From a virus, in IMG/VR virus record IMGVR_UViG_3300023278_000358, positions 1 through 34,024 of that record: a DNA stretch of 34,024 bases; one strand, 5' to 3'. The number at the start of each line of letters is the position of its first letter. Position 1 is the stretch's first letter. Under the pieces are notes generated by a model. That model was not told the DNA's origin and ran no database searches. It saw only the letters and a list, made by a program, of their open reading frames with translations. Shown here piece by piece: positions 14,164 to 21,793 of this stretch. The position numbers and the translations under genes are program-made.

Positions 14164-14196
14164 AAGTGTTGTACATGTAAACATAAGTGTTATACA
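14164..14196 (+). promoter_or_regulatory. Promoter built on a 12-bp direct repeat
   Basis: AAGTGTTGTACA (14164-14175) and AAGTGTTATACA (14185-14196) differ at one base and start exactly 21 bases apart, two helical turns. TTGTAC (14169-14174), a 16-base spacer and TATACA (14191-14196) make a sigma70-like promoter out of the same bases. It lies before the tiny ORF at 14236, in a 75-base gap. The repeat is likely an activator or repressor site. Confidence 0.6.
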
Positions 14197-14235
14197 ATAG
14201 TTGCAAGTTAAGTAAATAACAAAACGGAGCAACAC

Positions 14236-14367
14236 ATGACCAAGTTAACAAAAGCACAAGAAAAAGCATTCATCCTAGCCGCTATTGCAGCACAAGAAGC
14301 TCAAGGCACTCCACATTACTGGGAAGCTAAAAAAGCATTTGAATCACTTAGAATTAAAAATAAATAA
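14236..14367 (+). CDS. Tiny early protein (43 aa)
   Basis: A 43-residue ORF beginning MTKLTKAQEKAF and ending in a basic helix (EAKKAFESLRIKNK). It carries the full early start motif, CGGAGCAACAC then ATG, and its own promoter lies just upstream, which together make translation believable despite its size. Ala/Lys/Glu-rich, soluble and helical. No family recognised. A stable GC hairpin with a TACG loop follows ten bases after its stop. Confidence 0.7.
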   Translation: MTKLTKAQEKAFILAAIAAQEAQGTPHYWEAKKAFESLRIKNK

Positions 14368-14376
14368 ATAAATAAC

Positions 14377-14390
14377 GGGGCTACGGCCCC
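14377..14390 (+). other. UNCG-type RNA hairpin between two small genes
   Basis: GGGGC and GCCCC enclose a TACG loop, giving a cUACGg tetraloop, one of the most stable RNA loops. No U-tract follows on this strand, so it is not a standard rightward terminator; on the other strand an AU-rich tail follows. It sits directly before the ribosome site of the next gene and may stabilise or separate mRNAs. Confidence 0.6.
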
Positions 14391-14403
14391 ATAGGAACAT
14401 ACC

Positions 14404-14598
14404 ATGAATCCCTCCACACTAAAGCACGTAGAAATAGATGGCATTGAATGGACTGATTACCCAGACTTTGTAGACGCTTATATTGTGTACGCTGAAGACG
14501 CTAACGGTAACGCCTTAACCGAGGAACAGTTAAACAAGGTAGCAGAAGATCATCCAGACTTTGTACAGGAGATGGCACATGAACAAATACCCTTTTAG
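14404..14598 (+). CDS. Small acidic hypothetical protein (64 aa)
   Basis: A 64-residue acidic protein (HVEIDGIEWTDYPDFVDAYI, then ALTEEQLNKVAEDHPDFVQEM). The pattern, a short beta-hairpin plus a helix with 'ALTEEQLNKLAEDHPDFV', is one I recall from small phage early proteins of unknown role. AGGA lies before the ATG. Its last 20 bases overlap the start of the membrane protein gene at 14579 in another frame, so expression is coupled. Confidence 0.78.
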   Translation: MNPSTLKHVEIDGIEWTDYPDFVDAYIVYAEDANGNALTEEQLNKVAEDHPDFVQEMAHEQIPF

Positions 14599-14731
14599 AG
14601 ACCGTATAAACCCAAGCAGGCTTGTTGAAAAGATTGATAAGCGTGATAACACCACAAGGACGCTTAGTTGCTTAGGCGTTATAATTGGGGTAGTGTGCTG
14701 GTTATGGTTCATTGATGGAATATTGGGATGA
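14579..14731 (+). CDS. Small single-pass membrane protein (50 aa)
   Basis: A 50-residue ORF nested between two genes: it overlaps the previous gene by 20 bases and the next by 4 (ATGA). Residues 1-30 are basic (RDRINPSRLVEKIDKRDN); residues about 31-50 form one hydrophobic helix (LSCLGVIIGVVCWLWFIDG). The positive-inside rule predicts a cytoplasmic N-terminus. Nothing identifies its role; a holin, antiholin or superinfection factor are all possible. The coupled overlaps are the main support. Confidence 0.65.
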   Translation: MNKYPFRDRINPSRLVEKIDKRDNTTRTLSCLGVIIGVVCWLWFIDGILG

Positions 14732-14916
14732 GTAACGAGCATTACCGATCAACTTACTATTCAAAAGAAGAAGCTGAAGAAGTTGTGAAGAAGAATGAAG
14801 AGATGATGACCGCTAGAGGCAGACAGATAACTGCAGCTAGACGTGGAGTGGATACGATCAAAGAAGCCAAACAGATGGGTATGACTGTTGCGGAATATCT
14901 AGAACTGATTGAATAA
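14728..14916 (+). CDS. Small charged helical protein before terminase
   Basis: A 62-residue protein, Glu/Lys/Arg-rich, probably all helix: KEEAEEVVKKNEEMMTARGR, then IKEAKQMGMTVAEYLELI. The C-terminal GMTVAEYL pattern is reminiscent of small DNA-binding or ribbon-helix-helix-like phage proteins, but I would not assign a family. It starts in an ATGA overlap and is followed by an extended -10 promoter for the packaging genes. Confidence 0.72.
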   Translation: MSNEHYRSTYYSKEEAEEVVKKNEEMMTARGRQITAARRGVDTIKEAKQMGMTVAEYLELIE

Positions 14917-14918
14917 CG

Positions 14919-14927
14919 TGGTATAAT
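14919..14927 (+). promoter_or_regulatory. Extended -10 promoter before the terminase genes
   Basis: TGGTATAAT matches TGnTATAAT perfectly; the -35 region is poor. It lies 41 bases before terS. Similar isolated TATAAT boxes precede the genes at 16693 and 18866, suggesting that the packaging/virion genes are fed by several such promoters. Confidence 0.65.
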
Positions 14928-14967
14928 CAACCATTAAGTTAACGTCCACCCCAAAGCGGAGACAGAC

Positions 14968-15342
14968 ATGGCACGACCAACGAAATACACACCCGAACTA
15001 TTAGAAAAAGCTGATGGGTATCTAGACAACTGGATAGGCAGACGGCTATTCCCTAGTCACCAGGATATGTGCTTACAATTGAAGATAAGCGAGTCAACTT
15101 TATACGATTGGGCTGGTAAACACGAAGAGTTTTCGGAGATATTGGCTAGGGTTAAGCTAACCCAGTTCGTAGTGACTATGGATGGCGGCATGAGCGGTGA
15201 GATGAACGCTAACCTGGTTAAGCTATTAATGGGTAAGCATGGGCTGTCTGATAAGTCGGTAGTAGACCAAACAAGTAGTGATGGCTCAATGTCTTCACCT
15301 ACAGTAATACAGTTAGTGGCTAAAGAATTTGGTGAGCTGTAG
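14968..15342 (+). CDS. terS: Terminase small subunit
   Basis: A 124-residue protein with the usual small-terminase build: PTKYTPELLEKADGYL, then a helix-turn-helix (QLKISESTLYDWAGKHEEF at about 42-60) and a C-terminal oligomerisation part with GEMNANLVKLLMGKHGL. It resembles the P22 gp3-like DNA-packaging family. It recognises the packaging site and loads the large subunit. GGAGAC precedes the ATG. The stop overlaps the GTG start of terL. Confidence 0.88.
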   Translation: MARPTKYTPELLEKADGYLDNWIGRRLFPSHQDMCLQLKISESTLYDWAGKHEEFSEILARVKLTQFVVTMDGGMSGEMNANLVKLLMGKHGLSDKSVVDQTSSDGSMSSPTVIQLVAKEFGEL

Positions 15343-16652
15343 TGTCTAAAGTAGACATAGAGCTACCACCTAAGCTAGTACCAATATTCCAAGGTGAAGC
15401 ACGTTACAGGGCAGCTTATGGCGGTCGTGGCGGTGCTAAGTCTCGTGCCTTTGCTATGATGACTGCTGTATGGGGTTACAAGTTTGGCAAGAGTGGTAGA
15501 TCAGGTCAGATCTTATGTTTACGCCAGTACATGAACAGCCTCAGCGAAAGCTCATTTGCAGAGATCAAGAGCGCTATCCAGGCAGTGCCATTCCTTAACG
15601 ATTACTATGATTGTGGCGATCACTTCATACGCAGTAAAGATGGTCGCATCAACTACAGCTTTGCAGGCTTGACACGCAACATAGACAGCATTAAATCAAA
15701 GGCCCGTATTATCCTGGCATTCATTGATGAGGCAGAGACAGTAAGCGAAGAGGCTTACATGAAGCTGTTACCATCTATCCGTGAAGAAAACTCCGAGTGC
15801 TGGGTAATATGGAACCCACAGTCAAAGGATTCAGCCACGCACAAACGGTTCCGTGAAAGCACACCTGAAAACTGCAAGATCACAAGCATTAACTGGCAAG
15901 ACAATCCCTGGATGCCTGAAGTGTTAACTAGCCAACGCCTAGAAGATCTACAGCTTAGGCCAGACACTTATGGTCATGTATGGGAGGGTGACTTCCTGGA
16001 GTTCCCAGAAGGTGCTTTTTGGCTGCGTGAAATCAATGCCGCTAAATCTGATGGCAGGATAGGTAAGCTACCAGTAGTAGAGGCTCATCCATGTATGACG
16101 TTCTGGGACATTGGCGCTAGTGATGGCTGTGCAATATGGGTAGTGCAACAGGTAGGGTTAGAGTTCCGTCTAATAGACTTCTATGAAGCATGGGGCGAAT
16201 CATACAGCCATGCGGTAAAGTGGATTAAATCGCTTGATATGGTGTTTGAAGATATGTATCTGCCACATGATGCTGATCATAAGCGACAGGGCCAGGTTAC
16301 TAACAAGTCACCAAGGCAGATGCTTAAAGAACTAATGCCATCATCTAATTGGCGCATCGTCCCACGCATTCAGGATCTACTATGGGGAATACAGCAAACG
16401 TCAGATATGTTCCCTTACCTTTACATCGATGAGGTTAAATGCGCTAAAGGTTTAGATCACCTCAAAGCCTATCGCCGTAAGTGGTCAAATAGTGAGCAAC
16501 GCTGGTCGCATATACCAGACAAGTCTGAAGGCCACTCAGAGGCTGCTGACGCGCTTAGACAGATGGCCCAAGCATTCGCTGCTGGTGATCTAGGACGTGC
16601 CAAGAAGAAGCACCGTGGAGCCTTGAAACGTGGGCTTAAAGGTATGGCTTAG
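15342..16652 (+). CDS. terL: Terminase large subunit
   Basis: A 436-residue packaging ATPase-nuclease of the PBSX/Terminase_3-like type. Walker A GGRGGAKS is at residues 27-34, Walker B ILAFIDEAE at 124-132, and the C-terminal nuclease starts at FWDIGASDG with Asp256 and Asp261 as metal ligands; the late HSEAADALRQM helix supplies another acidic residue. It pumps DNA through the portal and cuts it at headful. The start is GTG, overlapping the terS stop by one base. The C-terminus is basic. Confidence 0.95.
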   Translation: MSKVDIELPPKLVPIFQGEARYRAAYGGRGGAKSRAFAMMTAVWGYKFGKSGRSGQILCLRQYMNSLSESSFAEIKSAIQAVPFLNDYYDCGDHFIRSKDGRINYSFAGLTRNIDSIKSKARIILAFIDEAETVSEEAYMKLLPSIREENSECWVIWNPQSKDSATHKRFRESTPENCKITSINWQDNPWMPEVLTSQRLEDLQLRPDTYGHVWEGDFLEFPEGAFWLREINAAKSDGRIGKLPVVEAHPCMTFWDIGASDGCAIWVVQQVGLEFRLIDFYEAWGESYSHAVKWIKSLDMVFEDMYLPHDADHKRQGQVTNKSPRQMLKELMPSSNWRIVPRIQDLLWGIQQTSDMFPYLYIDEVKCAKGLDHLKAYRRKWSNSEQRWSHIPDKSEGHSEAADALRQMAQAFAAGDLGRAKKKHRGALKRGLKGMA

Positions 16653-16655
16653 TTG

Positions 16656-16664
16656 TGATATAAT
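16656..16664 (+). promoter_or_regulatory. Extended -10 promoter after terL
   Basis: TGATATAAT is a perfect TGnTATAAT box, 28 bases before the zinc-ribbon ORF and 4 bases after the terL stop. The -35 is not convincing. It would drive the zinc-ribbon protein and the 674-residue protein. Confidence 0.6.
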
Positions 16665-16692
16665 CGGGCTATATTTATTATGGAGTTTAGTT

Positions 16693-16809
16693 ATGAGCAA
16701 ATTGACTGAAGTATGTATGGCCTGCGGCAAGGTTGTTGGTTGGGGTGTTCTAATTGATACTGGACACATTATGGCTTGCAAAGAATGTATTGAGCTAGGG
16801 GAAGATTAA
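16693..16809 (+). CDS. Tiny zinc-ribbon protein (38 aa)
   Basis: A 38-residue ORF with GGAG eight bases before the ATG. Two cysteine pairs (CMAC and CKEC, at about residues 8-11 and 29-32) 18 residues apart form a minimal zinc ribbon, with GVLIDTGHI between them. It ends exactly where the 674-residue gene begins (TAA then GTG), so the two are coupled. The role is unknown; such minimal ribbons usually mediate protein or nucleic-acid contacts. Confidence 0.72.
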   Translation: MSKLTEVCMACGKVVGWGVLIDTGHIMACKECIELGED

Positions 16810-18834
16810 GTGGCAATTGCTAAATTAGGTACTGAGATATACAACCTTCTTCGCTTGGGATTCCTAAAGGCTGAAAGTGCTGGTAGTGATAGGGCAGTTA
16901 AGGCAGCCACCACTAAATACAATAAAGCTATAGCAGCTAGCCCTGAATTTGCTAGGGTTGAGTCTATTCGGTTAAATGGCGAGACACAAAAAAAGGTTCA
17001 AGACTTAGGTGATAGAACCATTATTACGCCAGAGTCTTTGCTTGGTGATGTACTTGTTCCTGTAGCTGGTGATAGAACTTTAACTGGAAATACCTTAACC
17101 AGATCGCAGGGCTTTGGCCTACTTGATAATGTAAATGTCAAGGGCGGCCCTAAGTTTATGATGGAACATCAAGATAAAGGGCTAGGCTGGGCATCTATGC
17201 AAGGTGCTGCGAGACAAAAGCAGAAGAACTTTGACCTAGCTGCGCGTGAAACTGATAACCCTAATATTGTTGGCGTGTATAACGCAATGGGCGATGAGGC
17301 TAATAACTTTGCGACTCCAATTGCAGATACAATAATCGGTCAGCTATCTGGCAATAAGATACCAAAAGAAGTAATTAGCGAATTTGATGACACTATCCGC
17401 AAGGCGAATCCTGACTGGGTAGGTGTTAACCATCCTAAAGCAAGATCGCAGTTAATGGGGCTTGATGGGTATCCACAAAAGGGTGCTGGCGCGTTAAGGT
17501 CTAGATTCACCAAGCTTGCTAGTATGGCTAAATACAGGGATCAAGGGTTCCCATCAAGGAATCGTATCCGTGATGATGTTGTCGAGCCAGAGCTACTTAA
17601 TGCTGATCGTGGCGCTTCTGGGTTTACCATGTTTGATGCCGTACCTAATGGCGAGACAATCTCATTCACAGAAAACCCTAGCTACGATACTGGAATACTG
17701 GGCCAGTTTAGAGGCGGCTTAACTGAAAGTGTGCCTGCTGAAATAATGTTCCCAGATGTATTTAGTCAGCTATCAAAGAAGGTTAATAAGGCAGGTAATA
17801 CGCTTAGTCGTGGCGAGATACTTGGATCATTAGTAATGGATCCAAAGCTTTACCAAAAGGCTGACCAAAAGTGGCTTGATAATATTGCTGGCTACTTAGA
17901 AAAGAATCAGGGTAAGCTTGGCGCATCATTGCCTGCTATGGCAGTTGGGTTGCTAAGTGCTGGCGCTAGTGATGATAGCGAGGCTGGTGTGTTAGGTAGT
18001 GCAGCAAAGGTTGGTAAGGACTTGCTGGATATGTCTACACCAGCTCGTATGGCTAGGGCTAAAGAGCAGGGCTATAATGTTGATGATGTTACCTATAGGT
18101 GGCTATCTGAAGATTTCCCTGACAATAAACTTCCTACCAACTCTAGGTATAAGTTTGGGGACGCTATATATTCTTCGCCTGAACCATCGTATGGGCAGGC
18201 TTATGCAAATGAGATTTCTTCTAACCCAGTAGCTTACCCAATGGTGGCTAGGGGCAAGATTGCCAATAAAGATGATGCTATTAGGGCTGAAAAGATTTTA
18301 ATTGAAGAGGGTCGTAACCCAAAAGATTACACCCAATCAATGAACGCTATTAATCAGCAGCTTAAAACAGAAGGATTTACTGGCTTAGATTATGCTGGTG
18401 AAAGAATGATGTTTGACGAAGACACTTCAAGATCAATATTTGCTGCATTTGACCCAACCAAAGCCTCATCATCTAACATCCTAGCCTCTAATCCAGTAGT
18501 GGGAGCCACAGCAGGTGCATTAGCTACTGGCGGTAACGTAGGACAAGCTCCACAGGGTATACTTGCACTTAGCCAAGGACGCGATGCTTTACTATCACCA
18601 CAAGAAAGCGAGTACATGAAAGGGCAGGCTGAGTTACAGGGCTTACTAGGCGTTAAGAATGTGGATGCTTATAACTACTCTGATATGCTTCCAGTTAAGC
18701 GTGACAGGGCTTCAGGTGGCTATAGTCCAGCAATGACAGGTATATTGCGTGACGCTATAGAGGCTCTATATAACATAGGACAATCTAGGCGCACAGGCTT
18801 ATTAGATCCAGAAGTGTCGTCAGGCATTCTTTAA
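16810..18834 (+). CDS. Large polyvalent-like protein with ADP-ribosyltransferase-like region
   Basis: A 674-residue protein starting at GTG directly after the zinc-ribbon stop. Residues about 60-360 are a soluble domain I cannot name (blocks GDRTIITPESLLGD and MLEHQDK-like). From about 410 to 556 the order STPARMARAKEQGY, TYRWLS, AIYSSPEPSYGQAYA, YPMVARGKI, GFTGLDYAG, AAFDPTKASSSN follows the layout of the ADP-ribosyltransferase-like domain found in phage polyvalent proteins. If so, it might modify host proteins after injection. Its place between terminase and adaptor suits a packaged protein. The canonical H/R-S-E triad is not fully clear, so activity is uncertain. Confidence 0.7.
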   Translation: MAIAKLGTEIYNLLRLGFLKAESAGSDRAVKAATTKYNKAIAASPEFARVESIRLNGETQKKVQDLGDRTIITPESLLGDVLVPVAGDRTLTGNTLTRSQGFGLLDNVNVKGGPKFMMEHQDKGLGWASMQGAARQKQKNFDLAARETDNPNIVGVYNAMGDEANNFATPIADTIIGQLSGNKIPKEVISEFDDTIRKANPDWVGVNHPKARSQLMGLDGYPQKGAGALRSRFTKLASMAKYRDQGFPSRNRIRDDVVEPELLNADRGASGFTMFDAVPNGETISFTENPSYDTGILGQFRGGLTESVPAEIMFPDVFSQLSKKVNKAGNTLSRGEILGSLVMDPKLYQKADQKWLDNIAGYLEKNQGKLGASLPAMAVGLLSAGASDDSEAGVLGSAAKVGKDLLDMSTPARMARAKEQGYNVDDVTYRWLSEDFPDNKLPTNSRYKFGDAIYSSPEPSYGQAYANEISSNPVAYPMVARGKIANKDDAIRAEKILIEEGRNPKDYTQSMNAINQQLKTEGFTGLDYAGERMMFDEDTSRSIFAAFDPTKASSSNILASNPVVGATAGALATGGNVGQAPQGILALSQGRDALLSPQESEYMKGQAELQGLLGVKNVDAYNYSDMLPVKRDRASGGYSPAMTGILRDAIEALYNIGQSRRTGLLDPEVSSGIL

Positions 18835-18836
18835 GG

Positions 18837-18842
18837 TATAAT
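18837..18842 (+). promoter_or_regulatory. TATAAT box before the adaptor gene
   Basis: A perfect TATAAT, 23 bases before the ATG at 18866 and just after the previous stop. A TGTCGT sequence 16 bases upstream is a weak -35. It is the third isolated -10 box in the packaging/virion region. Confidence 0.5.
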
Positions 18843-18865
18843 ACTGGAAACTACAGGGTATTTTA

Positions 18866-19486
18866 ATGGCTATTTCAACATACGCAGAGCTAAAGGATTC
18901 AATCGCAAACTTTTTAAACCGCGATGACCTGGCAGCTACTATTCCAGATTTCATTGCTTTGGCAGAGTCTTCTATTAATAATGAGGTGCGTCACTGGCGT
19001 ATGGAAAGCAGGGTTGAGACTACAATCGATAGTCAGTTCACTGCTATCCCAACCGACTGGTTAGGCACTATTCGCTTTCATTTGGATACTAACGGCACTA
19101 CCGATTTGCGGTATCTGTCACGCGCTGACATGCAAGAAATGCGAGCTAATAGAAACGACTCCACGGGTGTGCCAGGGTTCTATGGTCATTCAGCGGGCCA
19201 GTTTGAAGTGATGCCTACTCCAAGCGGCGCGTATAGTGGTATACTGAACTATTATGCCAAGATACCAAGTTTATCCGATAGTGAGACGACCAACTGGTTA
19301 TTAACTCATTATCCAGATGTTTACCTGTATGGTGCTTTGATTCACTCTGCTCCATACTTAAAAGAAGACCAACGCGCCCAAACATGGGCTGCTTTGTACA
19401 CCACGGCTGTAGAGCGTATTAATGACGCAAGCAGTAAATCAACCGCGTCTGGCTCTGGCCTTCGCTTAAATATTAAGGCTTATTAA
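18866..19486 (+). CDS. Head-tail adaptor protein (gp4/SU10-like)
   Basis: A 206-residue protein beginning ISTYAELKDSIANFLNRDDL with FIALAESSINNEVRHWRM at about 31-50, then VMPTPSGAYSGILNYYAKIP and a TNWLLTHYPDVYLYGAL block near 140-157. This series is typical of the connector/adaptor proteins that ring the portal of short-tailed phages and join it to nozzle and fibres. It is the first gene after the TATAAT box at 18837. The assignment is from family recall. Confidence 0.75.
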   Translation: MAISTYAELKDSIANFLNRDDLAATIPDFIALAESSINNEVRHWRMESRVETTIDSQFTAIPTDWLGTIRFHLDTNGTTDLRYLSRADMQEMRANRNDSTGVPGFYGHSAGQFEVMPTPSGAYSGILNYYAKIPSLSDSETTNWLLTHYPDVYLYGALIHSAPYLKEDQRAQTWAALYTTAVERINDASSKSTASGSGLRLNIKAY

Positions 19487-19487
19487 T

Positions 19488-19871
19488 ATGTCATTTACAA
19501 CTTTGCTAGAAAACGAATTATTAGATCATGTGTTCCGTAATGCGGCTTACACTCCACCAGCTACTGTTTATGTAGGTCTTTACACCTCTGCAACAGATGG
19601 CGCAGGTGGCGGTACTGAAGTAACAGGTGGCGGATATACCCGTCAAGCTATGGCTTTTGACGCAGCTACATCTAGTGCAATTGATAATACATCTGCAGTA
19701 GAATTTGCTACAGCTACAGCTAACTGGGGTACTGTTACTCACACAGCTATTCTTGATGCTGCTTCTGGCGGCAATATGCTTGCTGAAACATCACTTACAG
19801 CTAGTAAAGTTATTAGCACTGGTGACGTATTCCGCTTCCAGGCTGGTGAATTTGACATTGCACTAAGCTAG
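19488..19871 (+). CDS. Virion structural protein, Gp80-like fibre family
   Basis: A 127-residue beta-rich protein: LLENELLDHVFRNAAYTPP, VYVGLYTSATDGAGGG, then NWGTVTHTAILDAASGGNML and ASKVISTGDVFRFQAGEFDIALS. The pattern (short helix, beta-strands, WGTVTH...FDA, final FxAGxxxIxLS) is a common small phage tail or virion family. It starts one base after the adaptor stop and is followed one base later by the repeat protein. It probably decorates the tail or fibre base. Confidence 0.72.
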   Translation: MSFTTLLENELLDHVFRNAAYTPPATVYVGLYTSATDGAGGGTEVTGGGYTRQAMAFDAATSSAIDNTSAVEFATATANWGTVTHTAILDAASGGNMLAETSLTASKVISTGDVFRFQAGEFDIALS

Positions 19872-19872
19872 A

Positions 19873-20718
19873 ATGAATGGCTATGGCGCAGGATTATATG
19901 GGCCTAACATATATGGGCAAGCTGCCTATGTAGACGCTGTCGCGGCAGTTAATGCCGCTTCAACGGTAACGGCGAATGCTGTTAAATTAAAGTTTGGCTC
20001 TGCTAGCGTCTCAGCCGCCTCTGTAATTGCAGCGGCTGGTATAAAGGCCCAGTTGGGTGTTGCTTCTATTTCTGCTACCTCAACGGTAACGGCTAAAGGA
20101 CAACAAGCTGATCAAGGCATAGCCTATGTAACCGCCACATCTTCTGTCGGGGCTACTGCTGTTGCTCAATACAATAGCAATGCTTCAATAGATATTGTTA
20201 GCTCTGTATCAGCCGATTCTCAAGCTGTACGCCAGGGTAATGCTGACGTTAATGCTGTATCTACTACTTCAGCAGTTGCTGTTTATGCGGTTGGCGGTCA
20301 TGCAAGTGGTCAAACAGCGTCTAGTGTGGTCGCTAATGCTGAACGCTTAATACAAGGTATTGCATCTGTGGTTGCATCTAGTAGCGTAACTGCTGCTGGT
20401 AAAAAGTTCCTAAGTGGATCTGCTAGTATTGATGCTACCAGTACATTGACGGCAACGCCTACAAGGGTTCATAACCCAGAAGCAAGTATTGAGGCAATAT
20501 CAAGTGTTGCTGCTGCAGCAGGTGCTATAAGATCTGGTGATGCAAATATCAGTACCATTTCTAGTATTAATGCTAACGCTTCTATTATTTGGTTTGGTGC
20601 CGCCTTGTCTAACACTTTGTCTACAGCAATGGCAGAGGGTAGATACAAGTACAGGCCCATACCAGTTAATGATGCTGTATGGGTGGAAATTCCAGTTGGG
20701 CAAAGCGGCTTAGGCTGA
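19873..20718 (+). CDS. Tandem-repeat virion protein (about twelve 20-residue repeats)
   Basis: A 281-residue protein. It opens MNGYGAGLYGPNIYG, a Tyr/Gly tail-like motif, then has about twelve imperfect repeats of 19-23 residues from residue 22 to 262, each of the form (A/S)S(V/I)xAxSxVxAxAxxxxxG. Alternating small and hydrophobic residues point to a stacked beta structure (solenoid or trimeric fibre shaft). The final 20 residues differ (RYKYRPIPVNDAVWVEIP). Neighbours are fibre genes, so it is probably a tail fibre or spike shaft. The repeat number could vary between relatives. Confidence 0.7.
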   Translation: MNGYGAGLYGPNIYGQAAYVDAVAAVNAASTVTANAVKLKFGSASVSAASVIAAAGIKAQLGVASISATSTVTAKGQQADQGIAYVTATSSVGATAVAQYNSNASIDIVSSVSADSQAVRQGNADVNAVSTTSAVAVYAVGGHASGQTASSVVANAERLIQGIASVVASSSVTAAGKKFLSGSASIDATSTLTATPTRVHNPEASIEAISSVAAAAGAIRSGDANISTISSINANASIIWFGAALSNTLSTAMAEGRYKYRPIPVNDAVWVEIPVGQSGLG

Positions 20719-20760
20719 TTTATAGTACAATACAAACAGATTAATGAATAGGATAGTGCA

Positions 20761-21783
20761 ATGGCTGATACAACAACACCCAATTATGGCTTAACAAAGC
20801 CCGAAGTAGGAGCAAGTGCTGATACTTGGGGTACAAAGCTCAATACAAACATGGGCCTGATCGACACCCAGATGAAGTCTTCTGCTGATCTAGGTGGTGC
20901 TGCTTTGCCTAAAGCTGGTGGAGCCTTAACTGGTGCAGTCACAACTAACTCTACCTTTGATGGTCGTAACGTATCAGCAGACGGTTCTAAGCTAGATGGC
21001 ATTGAATCAGGCGCTACAGCAGACCAAACAGCAGCACAGATACTTACTGCCGTTAAGACGGTTGACGGTAGTGGTTCAGGGTTGGACGCTGACTTACTTG
21101 ATGGCAATCATGCTTCAGCTTTTCTTACACCTACAGGGGATGGCTCTCAGTTAACAGGCGTACAGCCTTTCCCAACTGGCACTGTAATGGTATTTTACCA
21201 AGCATCAGCGCCCACAGGTTGGACTAAAAGCACTAGCAATAATAACAAGGCTTTGCGAGTAGTTAGCGGTAGTGGTGGTGGTTCAGGTGGTACGCATGGA
21301 CTATCTAGCCCACCAAGCACAGCTCACACACATACAGGTGGATCACACACTCACACAAGTGCTGCTCACACGCACGGTCAAGCATCGCACACACACAGCA
21401 TTGGCGCTCACAGTCACGGTAACAACTTGTCTGCTGCTGCTCATACGCTTAGTACATCTCAGATGCCTAGCCATAACCACAGCTACAGTAGAGGCGCTAG
21501 TACCAAGTATGCGGGCATACCATCTAACGGATACGGTACGGTATTTGGCGCCAACTCAACTGTCAATACAAGCTCAAAAGGCAGTAGTAGCTCTCATAGT
21601 CACAGTATGTCTGGTAGTGTAAGTAACTCGGCAGCGTATAACTCTGGATCTGGTGGAGACCAAACCACTAACTCAACAACTCCAGGCGCTACTGGCGCAT
21701 CTGGTACGCAGACTACTAGTTCTGCTGGGCCAACTGCATTTTCTCCACAATATATTGATGTAATAATCTGCTCCAAAAACTAG
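20761..21783 (+). CDS. Tail fibre protein with collar-like domain and His-rich region
   Basis: A 340-residue protein. Residues 1-40 (LTKPEVGASADTWGTKLNTN) are a widespread fibre attachment motif. A shaft follows, with LDADLLDGNHAS at about 108-119. PFPTGTVMVFYQASAPTGWTK at 137-156 is the collar-like tip domain. Residues about 188-245 carry repeated HTH/HSH triplets (TAHTHTGGSHTHTSAAHTHG), expected to bind metal ions along the fibre axis, as in T4-type fibre tips. It ends in a beta-rich trimer cap. It should contact the host receptor. AGGATAG precedes the ATG. Confidence 0.85.
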   Translation: MADTTTPNYGLTKPEVGASADTWGTKLNTNMGLIDTQMKSSADLGGAALPKAGGALTGAVTTNSTFDGRNVSADGSKLDGIESGATADQTAAQILTAVKTVDGSGSGLDADLLDGNHASAFLTPTGDGSQLTGVQPFPTGTVMVFYQASAPTGWTKSTSNNNKALRVVSGSGGGSGGTHGLSSPPSTAHTHTGGSHTHTSAAHTHGQASHTHSIGAHSHGNNLSAAAHTLSTSQMPSHNHSYSRGASTKYAGIPSNGYGTVFGANSTVNTSSKGSSSSHSHSMSGSVSNSAAYNSGSGGDQTTNSTTPGATGASGTQTTSSAGPTAFSPQYIDVIICSKN

Positions 21784-21793
21784 GAAATAAAAT

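Noticed and set aside
20469-21107. Minus-strand ORFs of 104 and 107 codons opposite the repeat and fibre genes
   Set aside because: They mirror biased, repetitive coding sequence on the plus strand and have no ribosome sites or recognisable composition.
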